DNA of 64,000 nt from Streptomyces regalis (GCF_001509475.1 NZ_LLZG01000198.1:1-64000); one strand, 5' to 3'; shown: positions 16,340 through 25,732, counted from the stretch's first letter. The notes: generated from the letters alone by a model not told the origin. Numbers and translations are program-made.

Positions 16340-17209
16340 ATGCAGCACGGTCCCGCGGTGCGCCGCCGGAAACTGGGCGCGGAACTGCGTGCGTTGCGCA
16401 CCGGTGCAGGGCTCACCAGTGGTGAGGCGGCCCGGCTGGTGGGCTGGCACCAGTCCAAGGTGAGCCGTATCGAGACCGGCGCCAGTGGGGTGAAACCGGC
16501 CGATGTGCGGTTACTGCTGGACGCATACGGCGTACAGGATTCCCAACTGCGGGAATTGCTCGTGGTGTTGGCGGGGTCCGACGAGGGTGGCGGGCGGCAT
16601 CACTGGTGGCACGCGTACCGCGGAGTGCTGCCGCCGACGTACCGGGACTTCATCAGCCTGGAGTCCCAGGCGAGCGCGATGCGCACGCTGGAGACCTCCG
16701 TGGTGCCCGGGCTGCTGCAGACGCCCGAGTACGCCCGGGCTGTGACGCGGGCCGCGGTGGGCGGGCTCGACCAGGCCGCCGACGAACGGCTCGACGCGCT
16801 GGTCGCGGTCCGTCTGGCCAGGCAGGACGTGCTGCACGCCGATCCGCCGTTGCAACTGAGCGCGGTGCTCGACGAGGCGGTGTTGCGCCGGGAGATCGGC
16901 GGGCCCGAGGTGATGGCGCGGCAGCTGAGGCGGCTGGTGGAGGCGGCGCGGCTGCCCCAAGTCAGGCTGCAGGTCCTGCCGTTCGCGGCCGGCGAGCATA
17001 TCGGCATCACCGGGCCTTTCGTTATCTTCTCATTTTCGCGCACTTCTGATCTGGATGTGGTTGTTCTCGACCACTTGACGAGTAGCCTCTACCTCGAACG
17101 GAAAGAAGACCTCCAGGCCTACACGGAGGCCTTCAACGCCCTTCGGATCCACGCCCTTTCGCCCGAGGAATCGATGGATTACATCGCCGCGCTGGGTGGC
17201 GGCGCGTAA
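16340..17209 (+). CDS. XRE-family regulator with DUF5753 domain (WhiJ-like), containing a TTA codon
   Basis: The 289-residue protein has an XRE helix-turn-helix (residues 10-70; LTSGEAARLVGWHQSKVSRIETG) and a C-terminal DUF5753 domain, where ESQASAMRTLETSVVPGLLQTPEYAR is the family hallmark. It is the WhiJ type of Streptomyces regulator. Codon 58 (16511-16513) is TTA, the rare leucine codon read by the bldA tRNA, so full translation should depend on bldA and be limited to late growth. Start ATG 16340 has GGAG ahead. A DUF397 gene follows after nine bases and an RsbW-like ATPase gene is divergent upstream, making the complete three-part cluster. In known examples the DUF397 protein acts together with the WhiJ-like regulator. 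Confidence 0.93.
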   Translation: MQHGPAVRRRKLGAELRALRTGAGLTSGEAARLVGWHQSKVSRIETGASGVKPADVRLLLDAYGVQDSQLRELLVVLAGSDEGGGRHHWWHAYRGVLPPTYRDFISLESQASAMRTLETSVVPGLLQTPEYARAVTRAAVGGLDQAADERLDALVAVRLARQDVLHADPPLQLSAVLDEAVLRREIGGPEVMARQLRRLVEAARLPQVRLQVLPFAAGEHIGITGPFVIFSFSRTSDLDVVVLDHLTSSLYLERKEDLQAYTEAFNALRIHALSPEESMDYIAALGGGA

Positions 17210-17218
17210 GGAGGCACC

Positions 17219-17446
17219 ATGACAGCACTGCCTCGGAACGTGACTTCAAGTACCGATCTGCTCGGTGCACGATGGCTGCGCAGCAGCTACAGCACCGGAG
17301 CGAACAACTGCGTCGAGACGGCACGGCCGCACTCCGGTCCCTGGATCGGACTGCTCGCCGTGCGCGACTCCAAGGACCCGGCCGGACCCGCGCTGCTCTT
17401 CTCCCCCGAGAGCTGGGCGGGCTTCACGGCCGCGCTCCAGTCCTGA
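17219..17446 (+). CDS. DUF397-domain small protein
   Basis: The 75-residue protein has the DUF397 pattern: WLRSSYSTGANNCVETA near residues 19-35, then VAVRDSKDP-like LAVRDSKDPAGPALLFSPESWAGF. This is the family of small acidic proteins encoded next to WhiJ-like regulators, loosely related to BldB partners. It starts at ATG 17219 after GGAGG and lies nine bases after the XRE stop, so the two are co-translated. It probably modulates the DNA-binding activity of the neighbouring regulator. Confidence 0.93.
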   Translation: MTALPRNVTSSTDLLGARWLRSSYSTGANNCVETARPHSGPWIGLLAVRDSKDPAGPALLFSPESWAGFTAALQS

Positions 17447-17517
17447 CCGCTCCGATCAGTTCTGACCGACTCTGATCAGTTACGCCAGGTGCGGCGGCAG
17501 GGCCGTGTCACGCCGAC

Positions 17518-18645
17518 TCATGGTCGTGTCTCGCCGATGACCCGTACAGCGCGTTCGATCTGCCCCTCGGAGAGGTCCGCTCGGGCGGTCAGCCTCAGCC
17601 GTGAGATGCCGTCGGGGACGGAAGGAGGACGGAAGCAGCCCACGGCGAGGCCTGCCGCACGGCACTCGGCCGCCCAGAGCACGGCCTCTTCGGGGGACGG
17701 CGCGCGCACGGAGACGACCGCGGCGTCCGGACGTACGGCTTGCAGGCCCGCGGCCGTCAGCCGGGTGTGCAGTTCGTCCGCCACCGTGCGCGCCCGCGCC
17801 GCACGCTCCGGCTCGCGGCGCAGCAGTCTCAGTGCCGCCAGGGCCGCGCCCACCGCCGCGGGGGCGAGGCCCGTGTCGAAGATGAACGTCCTGGCCGCGT
17901 TGACCAGGTGGTCGATCACCCGGGCGGGGCCGAGGACGGCTCCGCCCTGACTGCCGAGCGACTTGGACAGCGTGACCGTCACGACGACGTCGTCGGCGCC
18001 CGCGAGCCCCGCCGCGTGCGGGGCGCCGCGGCCGCCGTCGCCGAGCACGCCGAGGCCGTGGGCGTCGTCGACGACCAGCCCCGCGCCGTGTTCCCGGCAC
18101 GCCTCGGCAAGCCCGCCCAGCGGGGCGGCGTCGCCGTCGACCGAGAAGACGGTGTCGGACACGACGACGGCCGACCCGTCGTGCGTCTGGAGCGCCTTGC
18201 GCACGGCGTCCGGTTCGGCGTGCGCGACGACCTGTGTGGTGCCACGCGCGAGCCGGCAGCCGTCGATCAGCGAGGCGTGGTTGCCCGCGTCCGAGACGAT
18301 GAGCGAGCCGTTCGGCGCCAGCGCCGTGACCGCGGCGAGGTTGGCCGCGTAGCCGGAGGAGAAGACCAGCGCCGCCTCGAAGCCGCAGAAGTCGGCCAGC
18401 TCGCGCTCCAGCTCGGCGTGCAGCTCCGTCGTGCCCGTGACGAGCCGGGACCCGGTCGCCCCGCCGCCCCACGTCCGCGCGGCCCGCGCCGCGCCCTCGG
18501 TCACCTCGGGGTGATGGGCCAGGCCCAGGTAGTCGTTGCTCGCTAGGTCGAGGAGCGGGGAGTCGGCGGGGCGGGGGCGCAGGGTCCGTACGAGTCCGGC
18601 GCGGCGGCGCAGCTCCGCCTGCTCGTCGATCCAGCCGAACGCCAT
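17518..18645 (-). CDS. bioF: 8-amino-7-oxononanoate synthase
   Basis: BioF is the PLP enzyme that condenses pimeloyl thioester and alanine to give KAPA, the first committed step of the biotin ring pathway. The 375-residue protein starts at ATG 18645 (MAFGWIDEQAELRRRAGLVR), behind a strong GGAGGAG. Family motifs are LDLASNDYLGLAHHP, TGSRLVTGTTELHAELE, the glycine-rich FSSGYAANLA, DDAHGLGVLG, and the PLP lysine in TLSKSLGSQGG. It is divergent from bioB-bioA-bioD, with about 146 bases between, so a shared regulatory region is expected. No pimelate-forming genes (bioC, bioH, bioI, bioW) are seen nearby. Confidence 0.95.
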   Translation of the reverse strand: MAFGWIDEQAELRRRAGLVRTLRPRPADSPLLDLASNDYLGLAHHPEVTEGAARAARTWGGGATGSRLVTGTTELHAELERELADFCGFEAALVFSSGYAANLAAVTALAPNGSLIVSDAGNHASLIDGCRLARGTTQVVAHAEPDAVRKALQTHDGSAVVVSDTVFSVDGDAAPLGGLAEACREHGAGLVVDDAHGLGVLGDGGRGAPHAAGLAGADDVVVTVTLSKSLGSQGGAVLGPARVIDHLVNAARTFIFDTGLAPAAVGAALAALRLLRREPERAARARTVADELHTRLTAAGLQAVRPDAAVVSVRAPSPEEAVLWAAECRAAGLAVGCFRPPSVPDGISRLRLTARADLSEGQIERAVRVIGETRP

Positions 18646-18705
18646 GACTCCTCCGGGCTTTTGTAGGCAGTGCACAGACACTAGTCGCCCGGCCGACCAC
18701 CCACG

Positions 18706-18723
18706 GTGTGGCAATACCCACAC
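18706..18723. promoter_or_regulatory. Inverted repeat GTGTGG-N6-CCACAC in the biotin divergent region
   Basis: The perfect six-base arms lie midway between bioF and bioB and could be a regulator site for both. It does not resemble the BirA or BioQ operators that I know. A second AT-richer segment (18746-18760) may hold the bioB promoter. Confidence 0.4.
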
Positions 18724-18791
18724 ATCGAAGTGACAGGGTTGTGCAAACTCTCCTTGGCTCGGAGGCCCTCCGTACGTAAGGATCAGCTCCC

Positions 18792-20015
18792 ATGGACCTG
18801 CTGAACACGCTGGTGGACAAGGGGCTTCGGCGCGAGCTGCCGACCCGCGAGGAAGCCTTGGCCGTCCTCGCCACTTCCGACGACGACCTGCTCGATGTGG
18901 TGGCCGCGGCCGGCAAGGTACGCCGGCAGTGGTTCGGCCGACGGGTGAAACTCAACTATCTCGTCAACCTCAAGTCGGGCCTGTGCCCGGAGGACTGCTC
19001 CTACTGTTCCCAGCGGCTCGGCTCGACCGCCGGCATCCTCAAGTACACCTGGCTCAAGCCGGACGAGGCCTCCCAGGCCGCGGCCGCCGGTTTGGCGGGT
19101 GGCGCCAAGCGGGTCTGTCTGGTGGCGTCCGGGCGCGGCCCGACCGACCGTGACGTGGACCGGGTCTCCGACACCATCAAGGCGATCAAGGACCAGAACG
19201 AGGGCGTCGAGGTGTGCGCCTGTCTCGGCCTGCTGTCCGACGGCCAGGCGGAGCGGCTGCGCGAGGCGGGTGCGGACGCGTACAACCACAACCTCAACAC
19301 CTCCGAGGGCACATACGCGGACATCACGACCACGCATACCTACGCCGACCGTGTCGACACCGTGCAGAAGGCGCACGCGGCCGGCCTGTCCGCCTGCTCC
19401 GGCCTCATCGCCGGCATGGGCGAGAGCGACGAGGACCTGGTCGACGTCGTCTACGCGCTGCGCGAGCTGGACCCGGACTCGGTGCCGGTCAACTTCCTGA
19501 TCCCGTTCGAGGGCACCCCGCTGGCCAAGGAGTGGAACCTCACCCCGCAGCGCTGTCTGCGGATCCTGGCCATGGTGCGCTTCGTCTGCCCCGACGTCGA
19601 GGTGCGCATCGCCGGCGGCCGCGAGGTGCATCTGCGCTCGATGCAGCCGCTCGCCCTGCACCTGGCCAACTCGATCTTCCTCGGTGACTACCTCACCAGC
19701 GAGGGCCAGGCGGGCAAGGCCGACCTGGAGATGATCGCGGACGCCGGGTTCGAGGTGGAGGGTGCCGACCAGGTGACGCTGCCGGAGCACCGGGCTGCGG
19801 CGGCCGGGGGCGGCTGCGGTTCGCACGAGAGCGCGGGCTGCGAGTCCCCGGAGAGCGCCGGGTGCGGTGGGCATCAAAGCGCCGGGTGCGGGTCGCACGA
19901 GGGCGGCGGTGTGTGCGGTACGGCCGCTGCGGCGCCGGTCTCCACCGAACCGCGCACCGACCTGGTCGCCGTACGCCGCCGGGGCGCCGGCACGGACCTC
20001 GCGCCCAATGCCTGA
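18792..20015 (+). CDS. bioB: Biotin synthase with Cys-rich octapeptide-repeat tail
   Basis: BioB is the radical-SAM enzyme that inserts sulfur into dethiobiotin. The [4Fe-4S] motif CPEDCSYC is near residues 65-72, and the [2Fe-2S] ligands are in [15 protein letters not shown] and the RIAGGRE arginine segment. The catalytic core ends about residue 330. The protein continues to 407 residues with an unusual tail: four octapeptides with Cys at 342, 350, 358 and 366, pattern C-x-S/G-H/P-E/Q-S-A-G, and a final Cys at 375. Typical BioB ends near 320-350 residues. The tail could bind iron or store sulfur for the sacrificial cluster; this is inference. Start ATG 18792 has AAGGA ahead. The stop overlaps bioA by eight bases. 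Confidence 0.95.
   Translation: MDLLNTLVDKGLRRELPTREEALAVLATSDDDLLDVVAAAGKVRRQWFGRRVKLNYLVNLKSGLCPEDCSYCSQRLGSTAGILKYTWLKPDEASQAAAAGLAGGAKRVCLVASGRGPTDRDVDRVSDTIKAIKDQNEGVEVCACLGLLSDGQAERLREAGADAYNHNLNTSEGTYADITTTHTYADRVDTVQKAHAAGLSACSGLIAGMGESDEDLVDVVYALRELDPDSVPVNFLIPFEGTPLAKEWNLTPQRCLRILAMVRFVCPDVEVRIAGGREVHLRSMQPLALHLANSIFLGDYLTSEGQAGKADLEMIADAGFEVEGADQVTLPEHRAAAAGGGCGSHESAGCESPESAGCGGHQSAGCGSHEGGGVCGTAAAAPVSTEPRTDLVAVRRRGAGTDLAPNA
19815..19910 (+). repeat. bioB: 24-bp coding tandem repeats in bioB (octapeptides)
   Basis: Four units of about 24 bases encode the octapeptides beginning with Cys 342, 350, 358 and 366 of BioB. Units are imperfect at DNA level but keep the eight-residue phase exactly. 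Repeat number could vary by slippage between strains. Confidence 0.85.
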
Positions 20016-21306
20016 CCTGCGCCCCGTGCCCGACCTGACCGTGCCCGAGCTGCTGGAGCTCGACCGGCGGCACGTCTGGCATCCGTACGGCCCCATGCCC
20101 GGCCGCGTCGAGCCGCTGGTCGTGGAGTCGGCCGGCGGGGTGCGGCTGAAGCTGGCGGACGGCTCGGGCGAGCTGGTCGACGGGATGTCGTCCTGGTGGT
20201 CGGCGATCCACGGCTACAACCACCCGGTGCTCAACGAGGCCGCGCGCGAGCAGCTGTCGCGCATGAGCCATGTCATGTTCGGCGGGCTCACGCACGAGCC
20301 CGCCGTACGCCTGGCGAAGCTCCTTGTCGACATGTCACCCGAAGGCCTGGAGCATGTGTTCCTCGCCGACTCCGGGTCGGTGTCGGTCGAGGTCGCGGTC
20401 AAGATGTGCCTGCAGTACTGGCGTTCGCTGGGCCGCCCCGGCAAGCAGCGGCTGCTGACCTGGCGTGGCGGCTACCACGGCGACACCTGGCAACCGATGT
20501 CGGTGTGCGATCCCGAGGGCGGGATGCACGAGCTGTGGACCGGCGTGCTCCCGCGCCAGGTGTTCGCGGACCCGCCGCCGACGGAGTACGAGGAGTCGTA
20601 CGCCGACCAGCTGCGGTCGCTGATCGAGCGGCATGCCGACGAACTGGCCGCGGTGATCGTCGAGCCGGTCGTGCAGGGCGCGGGCGGGATGCGGTTCCAC
20701 TCCCCCGCGTATCTGCGGGTGCTGCGAGAGGCGTGCGAGGCGCACGACGTGCTGCTGGTGTTCGACGAGATCGCGACCGGGTTCGGGCGCACGGGCGCGC
20801 TGTTCGCGGCGGACCACGCGGCGGTGACGCCGGACGTGATGTGCGTGGGCAAGGCGCTGACCGGCGGATACCTGACGATGGCCGCCACCTTGTGCACCTC
20901 GCGCGTGGCCGACGGGATCTCGCGGGGCGAGGTGCCGGTGCTGGCTCACGGCCCCACCTTCATGGGCAATCCGCTGGCGGCCGCGGTCGCCTGCGCCTCG
21001 ATCGAGCTGCTGCTCGGCCAGGACTGGTCGGCCGAGGTCAAGCGGATCGAGTCGGGGCTGCGGGACGGACTGGCCCCGGCCCTGGAGCTCCCTGGTGTGC
21101 GGGACGTACGCGTGCTCGGTGCCATCGGAGTCGTCCAGCTGGATCACCCGGTGGACATGGAGGCGGCGACGGCGGCCGCTGTGCGCGAGGGCGTGTGGCT
21201 GCGGCCCTTCCGCGATCTCATCTACACGATGCCGCCGTACGTCACGGGCGACGCGGACGTGGCACGGATCGCCCGCGCGGTGTGTGCGGCTGCGCGGGAG
21301 GGCTGA
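20008..21306 (+). CDS. bioA: Adenosylmethionine-8-amino-7-oxononanoate aminotransferase
   Basis: BioA transfers the amino group of S-adenosylmethionine to KAPA to form DAPA. The 432-residue class-III aminotransferase starts at ATG 20008, inside the last codons of bioB (eight-base overlap, ATGCCTGA), so translation is coupled. Motifs: [11 protein letters not shown] at the start, [18 protein letters not shown] for substrate binding, YHGDTW, the [11 protein letters not shown] segment carrying the PLP aspartate, and the Schiff-base lysine in [11 protein letters not shown]. The end matches the family ([15 protein letters not shown]). bioD begins one base after its stop. Confidence 0.96.
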   Translation: MPDLRPVPDLTVPELLELDRRHVWHPYGPMPGRVEPLVVESAGGVRLKLADGSGELVDGMSSWWSAIHGYNHPVLNEAAREQLSRMSHVMFGGLTHEPAVRLAKLLVDMSPEGLEHVFLADSGSVSVEVAVKMCLQYWRSLGRPGKQRLLTWRGGYHGDTWQPMSVCDPEGGMHELWTGVLPRQVFADPPPTEYEESYADQLRSLIERHADELAAVIVEPVVQGAGGMRFHSPAYLRVLREACEAHDVLLVFDEIATGFGRTGALFAADHAAVTPDVMCVGKALTGGYLTMAATLCTSRVADGISRGEVPVLAHGPTFMGNPLAAAVACASIELLLGQDWSAEVKRIESGLRDGLAPALELPGVRDVRVLGAIGVVQLDHPVDMEAATAAAVREGVWLRPFRDLIYTMPPYVTGDADVARIARAVCAAAREG

Positions 21307-21307
21307 C

Positions 21308-22024
21308 ATGCCGGTACTGGTGATCACGGGCACGGGCACGGAGGTCGGCAAGACGGTCACGACGGCCGCAGTCGCCGCGGCTGCGGTGGCGGCGGGCCGG
21401 TCGGTGGCGGTGCTGAAGGCCGCGCAGACGGGCGTCACGGCGGACGAGCGCGGCGACGCGGCGGAGGTCGCGCGGCTCGCGGGCACGGTGACGATCGCGG
21501 AAGTCGCCCGCTATCCGGAGCCGTTGGCCCCAGCGACGGCCGCGCGCCGGGCAGGCCGCCCTCCGGTCCGGCCGCACGAGATCGCCGAGGCCGCCGCCAA
21601 GCTGGCCGCCGAGCACGACCTGGTGCTGGTGGAGGGGGCGGGCGGGCTGCTCGTCCGTTTCGACGAGGCGGGCGGCACGCTGGCGGACGCGGCCGAGCTG
21701 ATGTCGGCGCCCGTCCTGGTGGTCGCGTCGGCAGGCCTCGGCACGCTGAACACGACGGAACTGACGGCGCGTGAACTGCGCGGTCGGCGGCTCGACTTGC
21801 TGGGCGTGGTGATCGGCAGCTGGCCCGAGGCACCGGATCTGGCGTCGCGTTGCAATGTCGCGGATCTGCCGGACGTGGCGGGGGCGCCGCTGCTGGGCGC
21901 GGTACCGGCCGGTGCGGGGGCGCTCGCGCCTGCCGACTTCCGTGTCGCGGCGCCGGGTTGGCTCGCGCCGCGGTTGTTCGGGACGTGGGACGCGGAGGGG
22001 TTTCGGGGGCGGGCGGCGCCCTGA
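21308..22024 (+). CDS. bioD: Dethiobiotin synthetase
   Basis: BioD uses ATP and CO2 to close the ureido ring of dethiobiotin. The 238-residue protein starts at ATG 21308, one base after the bioA stop. The P-loop GTGTEVGKT is at residues 8-16, KAAQTGV binds substrate, and VEGAGGLLVRFDEAGGT is the second nucleotide and metal motif. It completes the bioB-bioA-bioD operon, so the genes here cover the pathway from pimeloyl thioester to biotin. Typical length. Confidence 0.95.
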   Translation: MPVLVITGTGTEVGKTVTTAAVAAAAVAAGRSVAVLKAAQTGVTADERGDAAEVARLAGTVTIAEVARYPEPLAPATAARRAGRPPVRPHEIAEAAAKLAAEHDLVLVEGAGGLLVRFDEAGGTLADAAELMSAPVLVVASAGLGTLNTTELTARELRGRRLDLLGVVIGSWPEAPDLASRCNVADLPDVAGAPLLGAVPAGAGALAPADFRVAAPGWLAPRLFGTWDAEGFRGRAAP

Positions 22025-22081
22025 GGCATGCCCAGGGGTGACGCCGGCGACGATGTCAGACCCTCGTGCCATCCTCTGATC

Positions 22082-22534
22082 ATGGTCAATGCAGACGCGG
22101 TCGCCGAGTGGGACGTCCTGATCGGCGAGTGGGACGAGATTCGGCACGGCTACTACCTGGGCGATGCGCCGGCGAAAGTACTGGAGTGCGCGAGGAACCT
22201 TGAGGCGAGCGTGGCGGCGGACGGGCCGGACACGGCGCTGTGGACCCTCGGACTGGTGCTCATAGGCCCATACGTGATCTACGCCTACCCGGACGCGGAA
22301 GCCGAGGCTCATGTGCTGAAGGCGATGGGTGCCGTCGAGCAGGCTCTTGGGCAGACGCCCTGCGCCCATGACGAGCATCCGTGTGACGACTTCCAGGACG
22401 ATGACGAGCTGGACAACTTTCGGCACGTCCTGGACATGCTGGCCCACCCGGAGGGGGACGCCGCCCGGGAAGCGGAGATCTGGGCCTGCCCGCGGAATCT
22501 CGCCGGGTTCGCCCGCGCCTTTACCGGGGCCTAG
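22082..22534 (+). CDS. Acidic hypothetical protein
   Basis: I do not recognise this 150-residue protein. It starts at ATG 22082 (MVNADAVAEWDVLIGEWDEIRH), without a clear Shine-Dalgarno; an upstream in-frame ATG at 22028 would add 18 residues. It is strongly acidic, with a CDDFQDDDELDNF cluster and three cysteines, and predicted mostly helical. A short hydrophobic strand WTLGLVLIGPYVIYAYP lies in the middle. The stop overlaps the convergent LuxR gene by four bases. Its size and acidity resemble immunity or partner proteins of contact systems, but there is no toxin beside it. Confidence 0.65.
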   Translation: MVNADAVAEWDVLIGEWDEIRHGYYLGDAPAKVLECARNLEASVAADGPDTALWTLGLVLIGPYVIYAYPDAEAEAHVLKAMGAVEQALGQTPCAHDEHPCDDFQDDDELDNFRHVLDMLAHPEGDAAREAEIWACPRNLAGFARAFTGA

Positions 22535-24930
22535 CCGGCCTCGCTCTCGTCGCTCTCGTCCCTCTCCGCGACGATCCGCACCAATTCGATGCGCGAGCGG
22601 ATTCCCAGGCGGGTGAAGACGCCGCGCAGGTGGTGGTCGATCGTGCGCGGGCTCAGGGCCAGGCGAGCGGCGATCTCCCGGTTGGTGGCGCCCTCGGCGG
22701 CCATACGGGCGACCAGGAGCTGTTGGGCTGTCAGGCGGCCGGCCGGGGCGTTGGGGCCGGGGCGCGCGGCGCCGGCCGGGGTGCCCAGGGCACGGAGCTC
22801 GGTGCGGGCCTGGTCCGCGCAGTGCGGGGCGCCGAAGGAGTCGAACGCCTCCAGCGCGCTGTGCAGGCGGTCGCGTGCCTCCGTACGGCGGCGCAGTCGG
22901 CGCAGGGCACTGCCGAACAGCAGCTCCGTGCGGGCCCGTTCGAAGTCGCGGGTGCCGTGGGAGTGCAGGTCGAGGGCCGTGCGGTAGTGGTCCACCGCTT
23001 CCTCGCCAGGCGCGAGCAGGGCGCGACAGCGGGCGCTGAGGGCGAGGTCGTCGGGGCTGCGCACGGTGCTCGCCCAACGGTGGTAGTCGGCGTGCGCGAC
23101 GCGGGCCACGCGGGTGTCGCCGGTGCGGACGGCGGCCTCGACGTAGTGCGGGGTGGCCAGGTGGCGGATGGCCCGGTGGCCGTGACCGGGGCCGAATGCG
23201 GCCAGGGCGCGCAGTCGGGCGGCCGCGGCGGCGAAGTTACCGATGCTCAGGTCGAGGAAGGCGAGGGCCCACTGGGCGAGGGCGGCGGGCAGACCCAGGC
23301 CGCGCGCGAGGGCGTACGACCGTGCGGTCGCGGCACGCTCGCGGCAGACGTCCGCGTCTCCGGTGAGCGCCGCGAACATGGCGAGGGCGGCCTGCAGATG
23401 ACAGGCGCCGTTGTCCTGACCTGTGGCGTGGGCCTGCCACAGCGCGTCCGTCGCAGCGGCCTCGCCGGCTCTGGGGCGCCCGGTCCACAGGTCGGCGTAC
23501 GCACGGAACTCCATCGCCTGCGCCACGGTCACCGGCGTGCCCCGGGCCCGGGCGGAGGCGGCCGCACGGAGGGTCGCGGTGGCCGCCCGGGTGTGGTCGC
23601 CGAGGAGCAGCCCGGCGATCCCGGCGTGGAGGAGGACGGTGGGATCACCCCCGGGCCCGCACCGCCCGGCCGCCTCCTTCAGCAGAGCGCGCGCATCCTC
23701 GTACCGTCCGTCGAAGGCGGCCACGAGCCCGCTCAACGTGCCGGGCGGCACGACACCGAGTCGATCGGCGACGCGGGCGGCGTCTCGCAGGCGTCGTACG
23801 TCTCCGGTGTAGATGGCGGCTTCGGTGGCTCGGGCCAGGAGGTGGGCGGCGGGGTCGGGGGAGGGGACGGGGGCGGGGGCGGGGGCGACGACTGTGGCTG
23901 ACGTGGCGGGGGCGGAGGCGTCGATGGCGGCAGACGGCACAGCGTCTGGGGCGGCAGGGGCGGCACACTGCGCAGCACCTGGGGCGGCAGGGGCGGCCGA
24001 CGGTACGGGAACCCTGCCGACGGGGGTCGTCGCGGACTCGGGAGCGGTGCGCGCCGGGGGCAGGGAGGTCACCGCCGTCAGCAACGCGTCGAACGCCTCC
24101 GACGCGTTCCCCGCCCGAAGGGCGAGCACCCCGGTCAGAGCGTCGTCGGAGGTGGTGGCCGCCAGCCTGCGCGCCCGGTCCCCGTCGCCCGACTGCCAGG
24201 CGTAGGCGGCGGCCCGGGCGATCAGACGGGCCTGCTCGGACGGGTCCGGGCACAGCGCGGACGCCCGCTCCGCCAGAGCCCGCGCCAGGGAAAGCCGCCC
24301 CGCATCGCCCGCCTTGCCCGCGGCGGCGCCGAGTTCCACCGCCAGCCGCCCGCTGGGACCGGGCGCCCCCGCACCTCGGTGCCAGGAACGCCACGGCATC
24401 TCCCCCTCGCCGCTCAGCACCCGGGCCAGCAGGCGGTGGACATCGCGGCGGTCGGCCGGGGAGCTCGTCTCGTAGGCCGCGATCCGTGTCCACGCGTCGC
24501 GGAACACCACCCCACCCGCTCCGGCGTGCGCGACGCCGGCCGCCTCGGCGGCGTCCAGGGGCCGGGTGTCGAGGCGGGCGGCCATGACGGCGCGCAGGAA
24601 GGCGTCGGTGGGGACCGGGTACTGGTCGGCTGCGGCCAGGAGCAGGATCAGACGCGTGTCGTCCGGCAACGCCCTGATCTCCGCCCGGTGTTCGCGCAGC
24701 AGGGCCGGGGCCAGTTCGGCCGGTTCGGTGGGGAGCGGGTCAACGCCCGCCGCCTGGCGGTCGGTCAGGCGCGGGAGGAGTTCGGCGGCGGCCCGTACAT
24801 CGCCGTACACGGCGCGCAGCACCCGTACGCGGACGCCCTCGGGAAGGGCGGCGGCCGGCTGTCGCCACGCGTGCGTGAGCTGCGGTGGCCAAGTGCGGCC
24901 GAGGGGAGGAGGGTTCACCGGAGTCACCAC
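22531..24930 (-). CDS. LuxR-family regulator related to LAL proteins, without visible Walker motifs
   Basis: The 799-residue protein ends in a LuxR/NarL helix-turn-helix (about residues 730-795: LTAQQLLVARMAAEGATNREIAARLALSPRTIDHHLRGVFTRLG). The large remaining part is alpha-helical, TPR-like, and resembles the middle of LAL (large ATP-binding LuxR) regulators. LAL proteins normally have an N-terminal ATPase with a P-loop; I find no GxxGxGKT here, and the protein starts at the LPTEP/ALLREHR region that follows it in relatives. It therefore looks N-terminally shortened. An Ala/Pro-rich linker of about 60 residues (near 300-355) interrupts the helices and is low-complexity. Start is GTG 24930 or the next codon. 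It is divergent from a secreted lipase gene, which may be its target. Confidence 0.85.
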   Translation of the reverse strand: MVTPVNPPPLGRTWPPQLTHAWRQPAAALPEGVRVRVLRAVYGDVRAAAELLPRLTDRQAAGVDPLPTEPAELAPALLREHRAEIRALPDDTRLILLLAAADQYPVPTDAFLRAVMAARLDTRPLDAAEAAGVAHAGAGGVVFRDAWTRIAAYETSSPADRRDVHRLLARVLSGEGEMPWRSWHRGAGAPGPSGRLAVELGAAAGKAGDAGRLSLARALAERASALCPDPSEQARLIARAAAYAWQSGDGDRARRLAATTSDDALTGVLALRAGNASEAFDALLTAVTSLPPARTAPESATTPVGRVPVPSAAPAAPGAAQCAAPAAPDAVPSAAIDASAPATSATVVAPAPAPVPSPDPAAHLLARATEAAIYTGDVRRLRDAARVADRLGVVPPGTLSGLVAAFDGRYEDARALLKEAAGRCGPGGDPTVLLHAGIAGLLLGDHTRAATATLRAAASARARGTPVTVAQAMEFRAYADLWTGRPRAGEAAATDALWQAHATGQDNGACHLQAALAMFAALTGDADVCRERAATARSYALARGLGLPAALAQWALAFLDLSIGNFAAAAARLRALAAFGPGHGHRAIRHLATPHYVEAAVRTGDTRVARVAHADYHRWASTVRSPDDLALSARCRALLAPGEEAVDHYRTALDLHSHGTRDFERARTELLFGSALRRLRRRTEARDRLHSALEAFDSFGAPHCADQARTELRALGTPAGAARPGPNAPAGRLTAQQLLVARMAAEGATNREIAARLALSPRTIDHHLRGVFTRLGIRSRIELVRIVAERDESDESEAG

Positions 24931-25045
24931 ACAAATGACGTTACTGGCGAGTTAATTGAACCGTAAAGACCGGCGATTTCACCGATGCGGCGCGCGTAGA
25001 CCCGGCTCGACACTCCTGACAACCCCACACGTTTCAGGAGGCATC

Positions 25046-25732
25046 ATGCAGCGCCACAAGCGTCGCATCGCCACGGCCCTGACGGCCTTGGCCTCTTCGC
25101 TCCTTCTGTCACTGTCCCTCTCCCCCACACCCGCGCACGCCGCCACCCACGACCCCGTCGTCTTCGTGCACGGCCTGAGCAGCTCGTCGAGCAGCTGGAA
25201 CGACTGGGTCGGCTACTTCAAGGCCGACGGCTACACCTCCGCCGAGCTGGACGCCTGGTCGTACGACTGGGCCCAGTCGAACGCCACCACCGCCCAGCAA
25301 CTCTCGACCGAGATCAAGAACGTGCTCGCCCGGACCGGCGCCTCGAAGGTGGACGTCGTCGTCCACTCCATGGGCGCGCTCAGCTCCCGCTACTACCTCA
25401 AGAACCTCGGCGGGACGTCGTACGTGGACGACTTCGTCTCGACGGCCGGGGTGAACCACGGCACCTCCACCGCCTCGTGGTGCGCGTGGCTGTACACCTC
25501 CTGCGCGGAGATGAACACCGGCAGCTCGTTCCTGACCGCCCTGAACTCCGGTGACGAGACCCCGGGCAGCGTGTCGTACGCCAGCTACTGGTCGAACTGC
25601 GACGACGCGCTCACCCCCGACACCACCGCCATCCTCAGCGGCGCGACGAACGTCGAGGTCGGGTGCGTCTCGCACACCGACATGAACAACGACCACGGCG
25701 TGTACGAGCAGGTCAGGGACTTCATCGGCTGA
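25046..25732 (+). CDS. Secreted lipase/esterase (class 2, alpha/beta hydrolase)
   Basis: The 228-residue protein starts at ATG 25046 behind AGGAGG. A signal peptide (basic QRHKRRIA, then a hydrophobic core, ending AHAA near residue 32) directs export. The enzyme belongs to the small lipase class of Bacillus Lip[16 protein letters not shown] is the oxyanion region, the nucleophile serine is in VVHSMGAL near residue 109, and the C-terminal histidine is in NNDHGVYE. The segment YYLKNLGG is also typical. Several cysteines suggest disulfides in the secreted form. It probably hydrolyses short-chain lipids outside the cell. The divergent LuxR gene may control it. Confidence 0.92.
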   Translation: MQRHKRRIATALTALASSLLLSLSLSPTPAHAATHDPVVFVHGLSSSSSSWNDWVGYFKADGYTSAELDAWSYDWAQSNATTAQQLSTEIKNVLARTGASKVDVVVHSMGALSSRYYLKNLGGTSYVDDFVSTAGVNHGTSTASWCAWLYTSCAEMNTGSSFLTALNSGDETPGSVSYASYWSNCDDALTPDTTAILSGATNVEVGCVSHTDMNNDHGVYEQVRDFIG

